From: Sipunculus nudus
Lineage: Eukaryota > Annelida > Sipuncula > Golfingiida > Sipunculidae
Assembly: GCA_026874595.1 (NCBI GenBank)
Contig: CM049313.1
Span: 79,850,659-79,914,658, forward strand
Length of the DNA: 64,000 nucleotides
Reading direction: 5' to 3'
The notes beneath the pieces are model-generated. The model was not told where the DNA came from, ran no database searches, and saw only the letters and a program-made list of their open reading frames with translations. This document shows, piece by piece, positions 47,276 through 59,752 of this stretch. A program made the translations under genes and the position numbers. Within the stretch, counting starts at the first letter, position 1. Every line of letters begins with the position of its first letter.

Positions 47276-49130
47276 CAGGTGATAGATCTTTTGTAAAGCT
47301 GTATGTAGTGTTGTCTGGTTTAGACCTTCTGTAAAGCTGTATGTAGTGTAGTCTGGTTTAAACCTTCTGTAAAGCTGTACGTAGTGTAGTCTGGTTTAGA
47401 CCTTCTGTAAAGCTGTATGTAGTGTAATATGGTTTAGACCTTCTGTAAAGATGTATATAGTTTAGTCTGGTTTAGACCTTCTGTAAAGATGTATAAAGAG
47501 TAGACTGGTTTAGACATTTTGTAAAGCTGTATATAGTATAGTCTGGTTTAGACCTTCTGTAAAGCTGTATGTACTGAAGTCTAGTTTAGACCTTCTGTAA
47601 AGCTGTGTGAAGTGTAGTCTGGTTTAGACCTTCTGTAAAGCTGTATGAAGTGTAGTCTGGTTTAGACCTTCTGTCAAGCTGTATGTAGTGTAGTCTAGTT
47701 TAGACCTTCTGTAAAGCTGTATGTAGTATAGTCTGGTTTAGACCTTCTGTAAAGCTGTGTAAAGTGTAGTCTGGTTTAGACCTTCTGTAAAGCTGTATGA
47801 AGTGTAGTCTGGTTTAGACCTTCTGTCAAGCTGTATAAAGTGTAGTCTAGTTTAGACCTTCTGTAAAGTTGTATGTAGTGTAGTCTGGTTTAAACCATCT
47901 GTGAAGCTGTATGTAGTGTAGTCTGGTTAAACCTTCTGTGAAGCTGTATGTAGTGTAGTCTGGTTTAAACCTGTTAAGCTGTATGTAGTGTAGTCTGGTT
48001 TAAACCTTCCGTAAAGCTGTACGTAGTGTAGTCTGGTTTAGACCTTCTGTAAAGCTGTATGTAGTGTAGTCTGGTTTAGACCTTCTGTCAAGCTGTATGT
48101 AGTGTAGTCTGGTTTAGACCTTCTGTAAAGATGTATAAAGAGTAGACTGGTTTAGACATTTTGTAAAGCTGTATGTAGTGTAGTCTGGTTTAGACATTTT
48201 GTAAAGCTGTATGTACTGAAGTCTAGTTTAGACCTTCTGTAAAGCTGTGTAAAGTGTAGTCTGGTTTAGACCTTCTGTAAAGCTGTATGAAGTGTAGTCT
48301 GGCTTAGACCTTCTGTCAAGCTGTATGAAGTGTAGTCTAGTTTAGACCTTCTGTAAAGCTGTATGTAGTGTAGTCTGGTTTAGACATTTTGTAAAGCTGT
48401 TTGTAGTGTAGTCTGGTTTAAACCTTCTGTAAAGCTGTATGTAGTGTAATCTGGTTTAGACCTTCTGTAAAGATGTATATAGTTTAGTCTGGTTTAGACC
48501 TTCTGTAAAGATGTATAAAGAGTAGACTGGTTTAGACATTTTGTAAAGCTGTATGTAGTGTAGTCTGGTTTAGACATTTTTTAAAGCTGTATGTACTGAA
48601 GTCTAGTTTAGACCTTCTGTAAAGCTGTGTAAAGTGTAGTCTGGTTTAGACCTTCTATAAAGCTGTATGAAGTGTAGTCTGGTTTAGACCTTCTGTCAAG
48701 CTGTATGAGTGTAGTCTAGTTAAGACCTTCTGTAAAGCTGTATGTAGTGTAGTCTGGTTTAAACCTTCTGTAAAGCTGTATGTAGTGTAGTCTGGTTTAA
48801 ACCTTCCGTAAAGCTGTACGTAGTGTAGTCTGGTTTAGACCTTCTGTAAAGCTGTATGTAGTGTAGTCTGGTTTAGACCTTCTGTAAAGCTGTATGTAGT
48901 GTAGTCTTGTTTAGACCTTCTGTAAAGCTGTATGTAATGTAGTCTTGTTTAGACCTTTTGTAAAGCTGTATGTAGTGTAGTCTGGTTTAGACCTTCTTTA
49001 AAGCTGTATGCAGTGTAGTTTGCTTTAGACCTTCTGTAAAGCAGTATGTAATGAAGTCTGGTTTAGACCTTCTGTCAAGCTGTATATAGTGTAGTGTGGT
49101 TTAGACCGTCTGTCAAGCTGTATGTAGTTT
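47276..49130. repeat. Tandem array R4, 38 bp unit, nearly 50 copies
   Basis: Unit CTGGTTTAGACCTTCTGTAA plus AGCTGTATGTAGTGTAGT. Starts about 100 bp after the exon 7 donor. A block marked by GATGTATAAAGAGTAGACTG followed by GACATTTTGTAAAGC recurs at about 47483, 48129 and 48509, so parts of the array were duplicated as larger segments. Confidence 0.95.
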
Positions 49131-49542
49131 TAAGCAGCAAGTTTAATACCTGTGACCAAATACAGACACATTTTCCATTATGACACATCTGTCTCATAAC
49201 CATCACCCATCCAACAAGAGATCTTACTGTGGATATGTCTTTGGCCTTCAAAGAGACATTTCAGGAGCTATTAGCAAAATTTGTTTGCATCAGATTGCAC
49301 CAAATGTGCAGTATATACCTTGTTTCATGCCAACATTTGTTTACAACAGCTTGCACTAAATGTTCAGCATGTATCTTGTTTTATGCAGGTTCACTGGGTA
49401 AAATATGGTACAGATTCATTAAATTTTCAGAATTTATTTCATATTTTGTGACAGAAATGTCAGCTCACTAGCTTGGATGTCTATATATTATAAATAAATC
49501 TTTCATTTGAACATATATAATGAATTAATTGTGATTTTGCAG
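49131..49542. other. 3' end of intron 7, nothing recognised
   Basis: About 400 bp unique sequence. It includes a twofold phrase (AGCTTGCACTAAATGTTCAGCATGT-like) at about 49290 and 49350. Ends in the acceptor GTGATTTTGCAG. Confidence 0.5.
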
Positions 49543-49623
49543 GCTATGACGACTTGACAGGACAGGATTTTGCGAAGGCATATGGAGCAGCTTCACAGAC
49601 GACGAACAAAGTGTCATCAGGAA
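49543..49623 (+). CDS. UBAP2L: UBAP2L-like exon 8 of window: GYDDLTG
   Basis: Two bases complete Gly, then YDDLTGQDFAKAYGAASQTT and NKVSSG plus one base. Joined to exon 7 this gives HTYGTGYDDLTG, a UBAP2L hallmark. Acceptor TTTTGCAG at 49542; donor GGAA|GTAAGT. Phase 1 at both ends, so it could be skipped in frame. Confidence 0.93.
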
Positions 49624-49899
49624 GTAAGTGACAATTAACTGATATAAACTGAAAAGGGTGATCTTGCTGGAGTCTGAGACTCTCACCCCAGCCTGAGCGA
49701 CCAAATCCTTTGGCAAAATAGAAGTATTAGATGCAATAAAAAATGAAAGTATAAGGCAAAAATGGACTTTCTAAAAAGGTGGTAAGGTGACAGCTAAAAC
49801 TATTATTTGTGCTTGTTACCCCACCAAGTCCAGCACAAAAATGGCTAAGAAAGCTGGGCATAGGATACAGTCCAGTTTTATTGGGCAGCAGAAGAGCAT

Positions 49900-52800
49900 C
49901 CACAACACAACAGCACCCACAATCCACATCAGGCAGAGCAGGCCATGCTAACCCAGCACACACAGACCAGAGCAGGCTAGCACAACATCCAAACCTACTA
50001 AGACCAAAGTAGGCCATCCCAGCACCCACACCCACAAAGACCAGAGCAAGTCATCTCACCCTAGTACCCACAAAGACCAGAAGAGGCTCTCCCAGCACCC
50101 ACACCCACAAAGACCAGAGCAAGTCATCTCACCCTAGTACCCACAAAGACTAGAAAAGGCTCTCCCAGCACCCACACCCACAAAGACCAGAGCAAGTCAT
50201 CTCACCCTAGTACCCACAAAGACTAGAAGAGGCTCTCCCAGCACCCACACCCACAAAGAACAGCAGGCCATCCCACACCTTCAAAGACCAAAGCAGGCCA
50301 TCTCACCCTGTACCTACTCCCACAAAGACAGAGCAGGCCATCTGTCCCCAGTACCACAAAGACCAGGGCAGGCCATCCAAGAACCCACACCTACAAGGAC
50401 CAGATAATCCCAGCCCCTACACAACAAAGACCAGAGCAGGCCATTCAAGGATCCACAATCACAAAGACCTGAGCAAGCCTAACCGACACCCACAAAGACC
50501 AGAACAGGCTATCTCGCCCTAGTATACATAAAGACAAGAGCAGGCAATCCTAGCAGCCACACCCATAAAGACCAGAGTAGGTCATCCCTGCACCAATACC
50601 CAGAAAGACAAGAGCAAGCCATCAAAGTCTGATACTGTCAGTGTCAAGACAAGAGCATGCCATCCCAGCACGTTCAAGCCATCTAAGCCTAGTACCCACA
50701 AGGTCAAGAACATGCTATCCTAGCACCCACAAAGACCAGAGCTAGCCATCCCAGCACCCTTTAGCTCAAAGTCCAGAGCAAGCCATCTCACCCTTGTTCC
50801 CTCAAAGACCAGAGCAGGCCATCTCACCCAAGATCCCACACCCACAAAGACCAGTGTAGGCCATCCTAGCACCCACAAAATCAAGAGCAAGCCATCTTAC
50901 CCTAGTACCCACAAACACCAGAGCAGGCCTTCCAAACCTAGCACACACAAACATCAGAGCAGGCCAGACCAACCCAGACCAGGCCATCCCAGCACCCACA
51001 CCATAAAGACCAGAGCAGGCCATCTTATCCTAGAAACCACAAAAAGCAGAACAGGCCATCTCACCCTTATACCAACAAAGACCAGAGCAGACCATCCCAG
51101 CTGCCACACCCACAAAGACCAGAGCAGGCCATCCCAGCACCCACAAAGACCAGAGCAGGCCCTCCCAGCACCCACAAAGACCAGAGCAGGCCATCCCATT
51201 GCTGTGACAACCAGACTCAGTAGGCAATCGGATAATTGGGCTGGTAAGCCTTCTCGAGTCATGAGGGTGAGATGGCCTGTTCTGCTTTTTGTGGTTTCTA
51301 GGATAAGATGGCCTGCTCTGGTCTTTATGGTGTGAGGAACGTATCGCAGTGGTTTTGCATCAGGTTGCATTCATATTGTGACAAACTACCCATAATCTCA
51401 ATATTATGCTAAGAATGACAAGTTAACACAAAAGTATACATGTGAGCTCACAACCCAAACTGAAACACAGTCTCAATGGACACGGGTCATTTTCTGTATC
51501 ACCTGCAAGCTACCTGTAACCCACGCAAGCCATGCTTGTGTTCATACGGTCATAAATTCAACAAACATGCCGAGGGGTTTTCCAATGTGCAGGGTTAAAA
51601 CGGAACTTTTCTCGCTCATGTTTGGTGTTACTAGAAAGTACAAAAAAAATGCTAACATTGGTCTCGCTTATGTTGATTGACAGTGTACCTGTAGGCCATT
51701 AAGCGTTGTCAGAAATGAAGAAAACATATGCATCTTCATAAGGCCTTATAATGTGTTCCTTAGACTTAGATGTAAAGACACTCTGGCGCCAGTAATTTGT
51801 TCGTAATGCCAGAGGGTCAATATGACGCTAGCCATCCCAGCACCCTTTAGCTCAAAGTCCAGAGCAAGCCATCTCACCCTTGTTCCCTCAAAGACCAGAG
51901 CAGGCCAACTCGCCCAAGATCCAACACCCACAAAGACCAGAGTAGGCCATCCTAGCACCAACAAAAGCCCGAGCAATCCACCTTACCCTAGTACCCACAA
52001 ACACCAGAGCAGGTTTACCAAAGCCTGCACCCACAAAAATTAGAGCAGCCCAGACTGGGCCATCCCAGCACCAACACATTCAAAGACAAGAGCAGGCCAT
52101 CTCACCCTAGAAACAACAAAGAACAGAACAGGCCCTCCCAGCAGCCACAAAGACCAGAGCAGGCCATCCGTGCACCCACACCCACCAAGACTAGAGGAGG
52201 CAATCAGAACACCCACAATCACAAAGACCAGAGCAGGCCCTCCTTGCTCCCACATCCACAAAGACCAGAGCAGGCCATCCCAGCACCCTTACCTCAAGGT
52301 CTGGAGCAAGCAATCCAACCCTAGTACCCACAAAGACAAGAGCAGGCCATCCCACCCTAATACCCATAAATACCAAAGCAAGCCATCCCAGCACCCACAC
52401 CCACAAAGATCAAAGCAGTACATCCCAGCTACCACAATCACAAAGACAAGAGAAAGCCCTCTCCATATCCAAAAAGACCAGAGCAGGCCATCTCACCCTG
52501 GTACCCATAAAGACTGGGGCAAGCCATCTCACCCTAGTACAGACAAAGACCAGAGCAGGCCATCGCAGCACCCACTACCTCAAAGACCAGAGCAGGCCAT
52601 CCCACCCTGGTACCCACAAAGACCAGAGCAGGCCATCCCACCCTGGTACCCAAAAGACCAAAGCAGGCCATCCAACCCTGGTACCCACAAAGACAAGAGC
52701 AGGCCATCCCATCCAGGTTTCTACAAAGACTAGAGCAGGCCATCCCAGCACCCACTACCTCAAAGACCAGAGCAGGCCATCCCACCCTGGTACCCACTAA

Positions 52801-53275
52801 GAACAGAGCAGGCCATCCCACCCTGGTACCCACAAAGACCAGAGCAGGCCATCCCACCCTGGTACCCACTAAGAACAGAGCAGGCCATCCCACCCTGGTA
52901 CCTTCAAAGACCAGAGCAGGGCATCCTGCCCTGGTACCCACACAGACAAGAGCAGGCCATCCCATCCTGGTATCCAAAAAGACCAAATCAGGCTGTCTCA
53001 CCCTAGTACCCACACCCACAAAGACCAGAGCAGGCCATCCCAGGACCTACAGAAACCAAAGCAAGCCACCTCACTTTAGTATCCTAAAAGACCAGAGCAG
53101 GCCATTTAAACCGAGATCCCGCACCAAAAAATACCAGAACAGGTCATCCTAGTACCAACACCAACAAAGGCCAGAGCAAGCCATCTGACCCTAGTACATA
53201 CAAAGACCAGAGCAAGTTATCTCAGCAAGCACATCCTCAAAGACCAGAATAAGCCATCCCACCCCATCACCTTCA
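49900..53275. repeat. Tandem array R5, about 37 bp C/A-rich unit, interrupted
   Basis: Unit like CCCACAAAGACCAGAGCAGG plus CCATCCCAGCACCYA, highly variable in length. Interrupted at about 51229-51828 by other sequence that includes an inverted copy of array units (51263-51333). The segment starting GCTAGCCATCCCAGCACCCT occurs at both about 50742 and 51829. Many short open frames on both strands arise from the periodicity. Confidence 0.92.
51229..51828. other. Non-repeat interruption of array R5
   Basis: About 600 bp. The first part holds a reversed piece of the array; the remainder (51334-51828) is unique and of unknown origin. No gene recognised. Confidence 0.6.
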
Positions 53276-53520
53276 ATATGTGTGCTATATAAACTGAAAT
53301 TTGTGTTAATTTCAAATAAAGATCAAATTGCAGTTACCTACCTATCCAGGTAATTAAACTAATTAAGACCAGGTGACTTCAAAGGAAGGTTAAGAAAAAA
53401 GACACAGTCACAGATTTATTCATCATAAACACAAAAAAAAACATAATAAAATGTCTTCAGAAGTCCGTCGGAATTGTCAAATCTAACCTTTTCCTATATA
53501 ATGTTTACCTGGATCATTTT
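53276..53520. other. Intron 8 sequence between R5 and a family A element
   Basis: About 245 bp of AT-rich sequence; nothing recognised. Confidence 0.5.
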
Positions 53521-56500
53521 TAGCTCAGCTGACTATAAGTCATCTGAGCTATAGTTGTGGTCCATTGTCCGTCATCCGTCCGTCCGTCTGTCGGATGTCC
53601 GTCCGTAAGACTGGCACGTTTCGACACCATTGGACCTAAGAATCTGAAATTCGGCATACAGTTAGATGTCCCCAAAATCTCCTACCATGCCGAAAAATGG
53701 GTCAATAGGACTTTGTTCCTTCGAGATATTAAGGAAAAACCTCAATTTTTTATTAGAAATCTATTTTCCCACTTCAGGACTGCCTAATATCAAAACCACT
53801 CATCTGGTTTTCTTCATATTTACCATAAATATTCCTCTATATAGTTCCTATGTACATACCAGATATTAAGTCAGTATTATATAATTTAAAAAAAGTTATT
53901 GGCCCAAACATAATGGACTTTGTAAAAAAATCAGGAAGATATTTGGTCACTTAAGACCAAAAGTGTTAAAGGTAGGGACTTTTTTCCAGTCATACAACTT
54001 TAATTAATCAAAATTTAATTGTGTACCAAAAATTAGATAAAATCTGTTAAATTTTTTTAAATATTGGCAAAAATATAAAATTGGGACCTTAAATTTTCCA
54101 AACTTTGGCCACGGCACGTTTTTTTCATGTAAGTACTGTGGATTTAATTTTCACAGCATGTATACACAAGGACTTAATCTGGTAAAATCTGAAATATGAA
54201 AATAAAAGCTGCAAATTAGGCTAGTTATTGAATTTTTTTGGAGGCTCTTGTTGTATTCCCTTACATTGTCAAGCAGTCCACTTTGATGACTGTAGGTCAT
54301 TCAGTGCACATCTCTATGCTCCCCAGGCTGTTGGCATAATTTTAGATGTCCCCAAAATCTCCTACCATACCGAAAATCGGGTAATTAGGACTTCGTTCCT
54401 TCAAGATATTAAGTAAAAAAACTCCCGTTTTCCATAAAAAAAGCCATTGTTACACTTCAAGGCTGCCTAATATCAAAACCACTGATCTGTTTTTGATCGT
54501 ATTTAGTATTCACATTCTTTCATACATTTTCTATGAACATACCAAAAACTAGGTCAGTATTGGGTATTATTTTGAAGTTATGGGCCAAAACATAATGCAA
54601 TTTTTTTTAAAAATCAGGAAATATATTTACTCACCTTACATGAGAATTGCTGAACCTAGAGACTTTTTTTTCAGTAATATAACTTTATTTAATCAAGATT
54701 CAATTGTTTACCCAAAATTAGATCTGAATTTTGCAAATTTTTCAAGTTATTAGCATAAATAAAAAATCAATACCTTAAATTTTGTCCAACTTTAACACTG
54801 TTGATTTAATTTTCACAGCATATATACATAAGGATATAATCTTTTAAAATCTGAAATTTCAAAGAAATTGATTGGAAAGAATAGCTTTTATTCATGTTTT
54901 CATACACCATGTCAAGTGTTGTTTACATCTAGCCCACCTAGTAGTACAGCCTTCACTTGCATTATGTAACCCACCCCAGGCAGCTTGCCTTGGGTCAGCC
55001 TGGCCACTACCAGCAGGCTTCCCCTCTGCCCTGCACTCCCCCCCCCCCCCCCAGATGGTGCCTAAACTAGATGAATGTTATTATTTTCTGTATTTGATTC
55101 ATTCTTATTCTCGGCTATGCTACATTTTAAATTTTGTATTGTACCACCAGGGTTAAAATGATTAAAGAGTACATTTAATTGTGTCCACAAAGTGGTGTAT
55201 TGCTATGAAAGTGTGGATTTTCATCAGATAAGTAATTCCTTACTTCAGAAGAGTATAAACTTCACCAGGTGTGAAATTGACTATTAATTCCAGTAATAAA
55301 TTAAAACTGGGATAGTAATTAGCACAATGATATTGTTTGTCCCTCATTCAACCAACAGTGTGTATCCTTATTTGAAAAGATGTTTTATTTTATCAAATTT
55401 ACTTTTATTTTATTTTGGTGAATAAAATTAAGCATGTACTGAAAACTCCAATGTGCAAAACTTTTTAATAGTGATTCAAGGAATATTCTTATAGATGCCA
55501 TGTTGTGGCATTATTTTCTTTTAAATTCAGTTTAAACATTTATGATTTAAAAATAATAAAATATATGTGTATGCATTATATGACCTAATATGAGCTACAC
55601 TCTGGATATATGATGATTGCAACTTTTGCAACAATTCTAATATTTTAACTTATAGTTTCAGTTTTTTACTCTGTATATATAATGATTGCAACTTTTGCCA
55701 AAATTCTAAAAATTTAATTTATATTTTCAGTTTTTTTATTAAAAATTTATAAAACATGTAAATAAAAAAATGATTCGGATAAAAACTTCTTATTGGAAAA
55801 AGTGGATATGCTTAAAAAAATTTGCTTATATATAAACTTAAATGCATTATTCCCTTGAAAGTGAAATAAAGGTATTAGTCCATTCCGTCCACTTGCCTGT
55901 CCATCTGTAAATTTTCATATGCATCACAGTATCTCAAAACTTTTACTGTTTTTCTTCATGACAGTCTTGTCAGAGTATTAGTTTGCAATCATATATTTAG
56001 AACTTTACTATAACCAAGTAGGAGGGCCCCTTTCCTCTTAGCTTTTCATATTCTTATATAAATGAAAAACATTACAATAGATTATTTCTACATCCATCTT
56101 CGTGCTGCCCTCACTTTTCCCTTCTCTGAACCCCATCCCAAAGTCAGCCTCAGTAAGCAAGAACAAGATGAATCAGATATATTCATACTTTAATATTTTG
56201 TATAACTATTCGTCCATAGGTACCTATGTACATGCCAGAAATTATGTCAATATTGTGTAATATGTAGACATAGTGGGCATCACAATAATGTACCTTGTCA
56301 AGACTAAAGAGATATTGTGTCATACAGTCACAAATTCATAAATCACTTCATCAGCATAGTTAATCATAACATCATATCTGTCAAATTGAAAGCTTGCAGA
56401 ATACCATACACTTTAGATCCTTCAACAAATAGCCTTATCATCATTCTACTACTGCTTATTACTGCTGTCATTGCATTCATATTTGCTCAAATATATCACA

Positions 56501-56728
56501 ATTTCAACCCCTCCTAAATAAATAAAAATAAACCACTATATATTACTCTTTTAATCCATCAGTCAGGTAATTTCATTTATCATTTACTCACATATTACAT
56601 TACATTCCTTTATAACAGCCCAACATGTCCATGATATTCATAAGCTTTATCGACTCGATATAGTATCACAGTGGAGAAACATTTATAGTCCAATGACGAT
56701 CAGCTGAGCGCCGTGACCCATGGGTTGT
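53521..56728 (+). mobile_element. Family A element, full length copy 2
   Basis: Very similar to the 6333-9546 copy over its whole 3.2 kb, including both core repeats (53666 and 54345), the C-tract and the body. Ends CAGCTGAGCGCCGTGACCCA followed by TGGGT, but the expected CCCTTGTT is altered to TGTAC. Same orientation as copy 1. Confidence 0.78.
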
Positions 56729-56829
56729 ACTTCTGTTAAAATGCTTTTATTGAGTTTTGCTTGTGGATTACAAAAGGTCCAGGGAATATCTGTTGAATTG
56801 CATGATGGTCAGACAGATGGATTCAGGAA

Positions 56830-58805
56830 GTATACTTAATACTGGATCTTTCATCAAAAGGTCAATACACTCATTATACTCATTACTTAATACTGGATCT
56901 GTCATCAATTGGTCACAACACTCATAACAACATACTGGATCTTTCATCAAATGGTCAGAACACTAATTATCCTCATTACCAAACACTGGATCTGTCATCA
57001 GTGGTCAATACACTCATTATCCTCATTACTTAATACTGGATCTGTCATCAAATGGTCATAACACTCATTATCCTCATTACTATAGACTGGATCTGTCATC
57101 AATTGGTCATAACACTCATTATCCTTATTACTAAATATTGGATCTGTCATCAATTGGTCACAACACTCATAATCCTCATTACTAAATACTGGATCTGTCA
57201 TCAATTGGTCATAACACTCATTATCCTTATTACTAAATACTGGATCTGTCATCAATTGGTCACAACACTCATAACTATATACTGGATCCTTCATCAAATG
57301 GTCAGAACACTAACTATACTCATTACTAAATACTGGATCTGTCATCAGTTGGTCATAACACTAATTATCCTTATTACTTAATACTGGATCTGTCATCAAA
57401 TGGTCACAACACTCATTATCCTCATTACTAAATACTAGATCTATCATCAAATGGTCACAACATTCATTATCCTCATTACTTAATACTGGATCTATCATCA
57501 AATGGTCACAACACTCATTATCCTCATTACTTAATACTGGATCTATCATCAAATGGTCACAACACTCATTATCCTCATTACTTAATACTGGATCTATCAT
57601 CAAATGGTCACAACACTCATTATCCTCATTACTTAATTCTGGATCTATCATCAAATGGTCACAACACTCATTATCCTCATTACTTAATACTGGATCTATC
57701 TTCAAATGGTCACAAAACTCATTATCCTCTTTACTAAATACTGTATCTGTCATCAAATGGTCACAACACTCATTATCCTCATTACTAAATATTAGATCTA
57801 TCATCAAATGGTCACAACACTCATTATCCTCATTACTTAATACTATATCTATCATCAAATGGTCACAACACTCATTATCCTCATTACTAAATACTGGATC
57901 TACCATCAAATGGTCACAACACTCATTATCCTCATTACTTAATACTAGATCTATCATCAAATGGTCACAACACTCATTATCCTCATTACTAATTACTGGA
58001 TCTATCATCAAATGGTCACAACACTCATTATCTTAATTACTAAATACTGGATCTATCATCAAACGGTAACAACACTCATAATCCTCATTACTTAATACTG
58101 GATCTATCATCAAATGGTCAATACACTCATTATCCTCATTACTTAATACCGGATCTGTCATCAAATGGTCACAACACTCATTATCCTCATTACTTAATAC
58201 TAGATCTATCAACACTTATAACTATATACTGGATCCTTCATTAAATGGTCAGAACACTAACTATACTCATTACTAAATACTGGATCTGTCATCAATTGGT
58301 CACAACACTCATTATCCTCATTACTAAATACTGTATCTGTCATCAAATGGTCACAACACTCATGATCCTCATTGCTAAATACTGAATCTGTCATCAATTG
58401 GTCATAACACTCATTATCCTTATTACTTAATACTGGATCTGTCATCAAATGGTCATAACACTCATTATCCTTATTACTAAATACTGGATCTGTCATCAAT
58501 TGGTCACAACACTCATTATCCTCATTACTTAATGCTAGATCTATCATCAAATGGTCACAACACTCATTATCTTCATTACTTAATACTGGATCTGTCATTA
58601 AATGGTCAATACACTCATGATCCTCATTACTAAATACTGGATCTATCATCAAATGGTCACAACACTCATTACTAAATACTGGATCCTTCAACAAATGGTC
58701 ACAACACTCATTATCCTCATTACTAAATACTGGATCTGTCATTAAATGGTCACAACACTCATTACTAAATACTGGATCTGTCATCAAATGGTCACATCAC
58801 TCATC
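56830..58805. repeat. Tandem array R6, 51 bp unit, nearly 40 copies
   Basis: Unit CTGGATCTATCATCAAATGG plus TCACAACACTCATTATCCTC plus ATTACTTAATA. It ends about 100 bp before exon 9. Many units contain TTACTAAATACTGG, which holds a branch-point-like TACTAA. Since 51 is 17 codons, the minus strand stays open over long stretches with the peptide period DHLMIDPVLSNEDNECC. This is read as a by-product, not a gene. Confidence 0.95.
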
Positions 58806-58907
58806 ATCCTCATTGCTGGCCAGGTGTTAAAAAAACTTAAATATTATCAATGAATATGCTACTTTTAAAAGTGAAAACATAGACAAGGTTAAAATTAACC
58901 ATTTCAG

Positions 58908-59134
58908 GTGCATCAAGTGCGACTGATTTGACCGGTGCTGGTTATGGAAAGACGCACTCTCAGGGGTTTGAGAAGGCGGGGTTCCACACCAACACACCCC
59001 CTCCATACAACCTACCAGGCCTGCCCACGGGCACCCAGGCTGGTCCAATGGGAGGGCCCGCGGCGGCGTATACTCCGTACGTCCCCATGATGGCACAGCC
59101 TCACTCTCAGATGCTGCATCATCAGCTTCAACAT
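58908..59134 (+). CDS. UBAP2L: UBAP2L-like exon 9 of window: TPPPYNLPG and HSQMLHHQLQ
   Basis: Two bases complete Ser, then ASSATDLTGAGYGKTHSQGF, EKAGFHTNTPPPYNLPGLPT, GTQAGPMGGPAAAYTPYVPM, MAQPHSQMLHHQLQH. Matches the family run TG..YNKTQ.FDKQGFH.GTPPPF.LP and QPHSQLLHHHLQQ. Acceptor AACCATTTCAG at 58907; donor CAACAT|GTAAGT. The last eight exon bases and the donor are the founding unit of the 28 bp array that follows. Using a later donor would add VSTL and a stop. Confidence 0.94.
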
Positions 59135-59665
59135 GTAAGTACACTATAACCAGGCTCAACATGTAAGTACACTGTAACAAGGCTCAACATGTAAGTACAC
59201 TGTAACCAGGCTCAACATGTAAGTACACTGTAACAAGGCTCAACATGTAAGTACACTGTAACCAGGCTCAACATGTAAGTACACTGTAACCAGGCTCAAC
59301 ATGTAAGTACACTGTAACCAGGCTCAACATGTAAGTACACTGTGATAAGGCTCAACATGTAAGTACACTGTGATGAGACTTAGCATGTAAGTACACTGTA
59401 ACAAGGCTCAACATGTAAGTACACTGTGATGAGACTCAGCATGTAAGTACCCTGTAACAAGGCTCAATATGTAATTACACTGTAACAAGACTCAATATGT
59501 AAGTTCACTGTAACAAGGCTCATCATGTAAGTACACTGTAACCAGGCTCAACATGTAAGTACACTGTAACAAGGCTCAACATGTAAGTACACTGTGATGA
59601 GACTCATCATGTAAGTACACTGTAACAAGGCTCAACATGTAAGTACACTGTGATGAGACTCAGCA
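59135..59665 (+). repeat. Tandem array R7, 28 bp unit carrying a consensus 5' splice site, about 18 copies
   Basis: Unit GTAAGTACACTGTAACMAGG plus CTCAACAT, starting at the exon 9 donor. Nearly every unit keeps ACAT|GTAAGT, a strong match to U1 snRNA; a few read GTAATT or AGCAT. It ends about 90 bp before exon 10. Duplicating the exon end and donor together explains the structure. Confidence 0.95.
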
Positions 59666-59752
59666 GATTGTTTATTGATTGAAAACAGAGAGTTCACTTA
59701 CCAAACAAATACGATAAAAATAAGTTTGTAAAATATATTTTTTTATTTGTAG

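Noticed and set aside
52170-53019. Overlapping plus and minus frames of 161-187 codons
   Set aside because: Low-complexity products of the array of about 37 bp (R5); no family resemblance and both strands are open together.
57361-58011. Minus-strand 216-codon frame of 17-residue repeats, with neighbours at 56998-57297 and 58257-58787
   Set aside because: The 51 bp array period equals 17 codons, so openness is automatic. Frames break wherever units change length, and no start context or conserved non-repeat domain is present.
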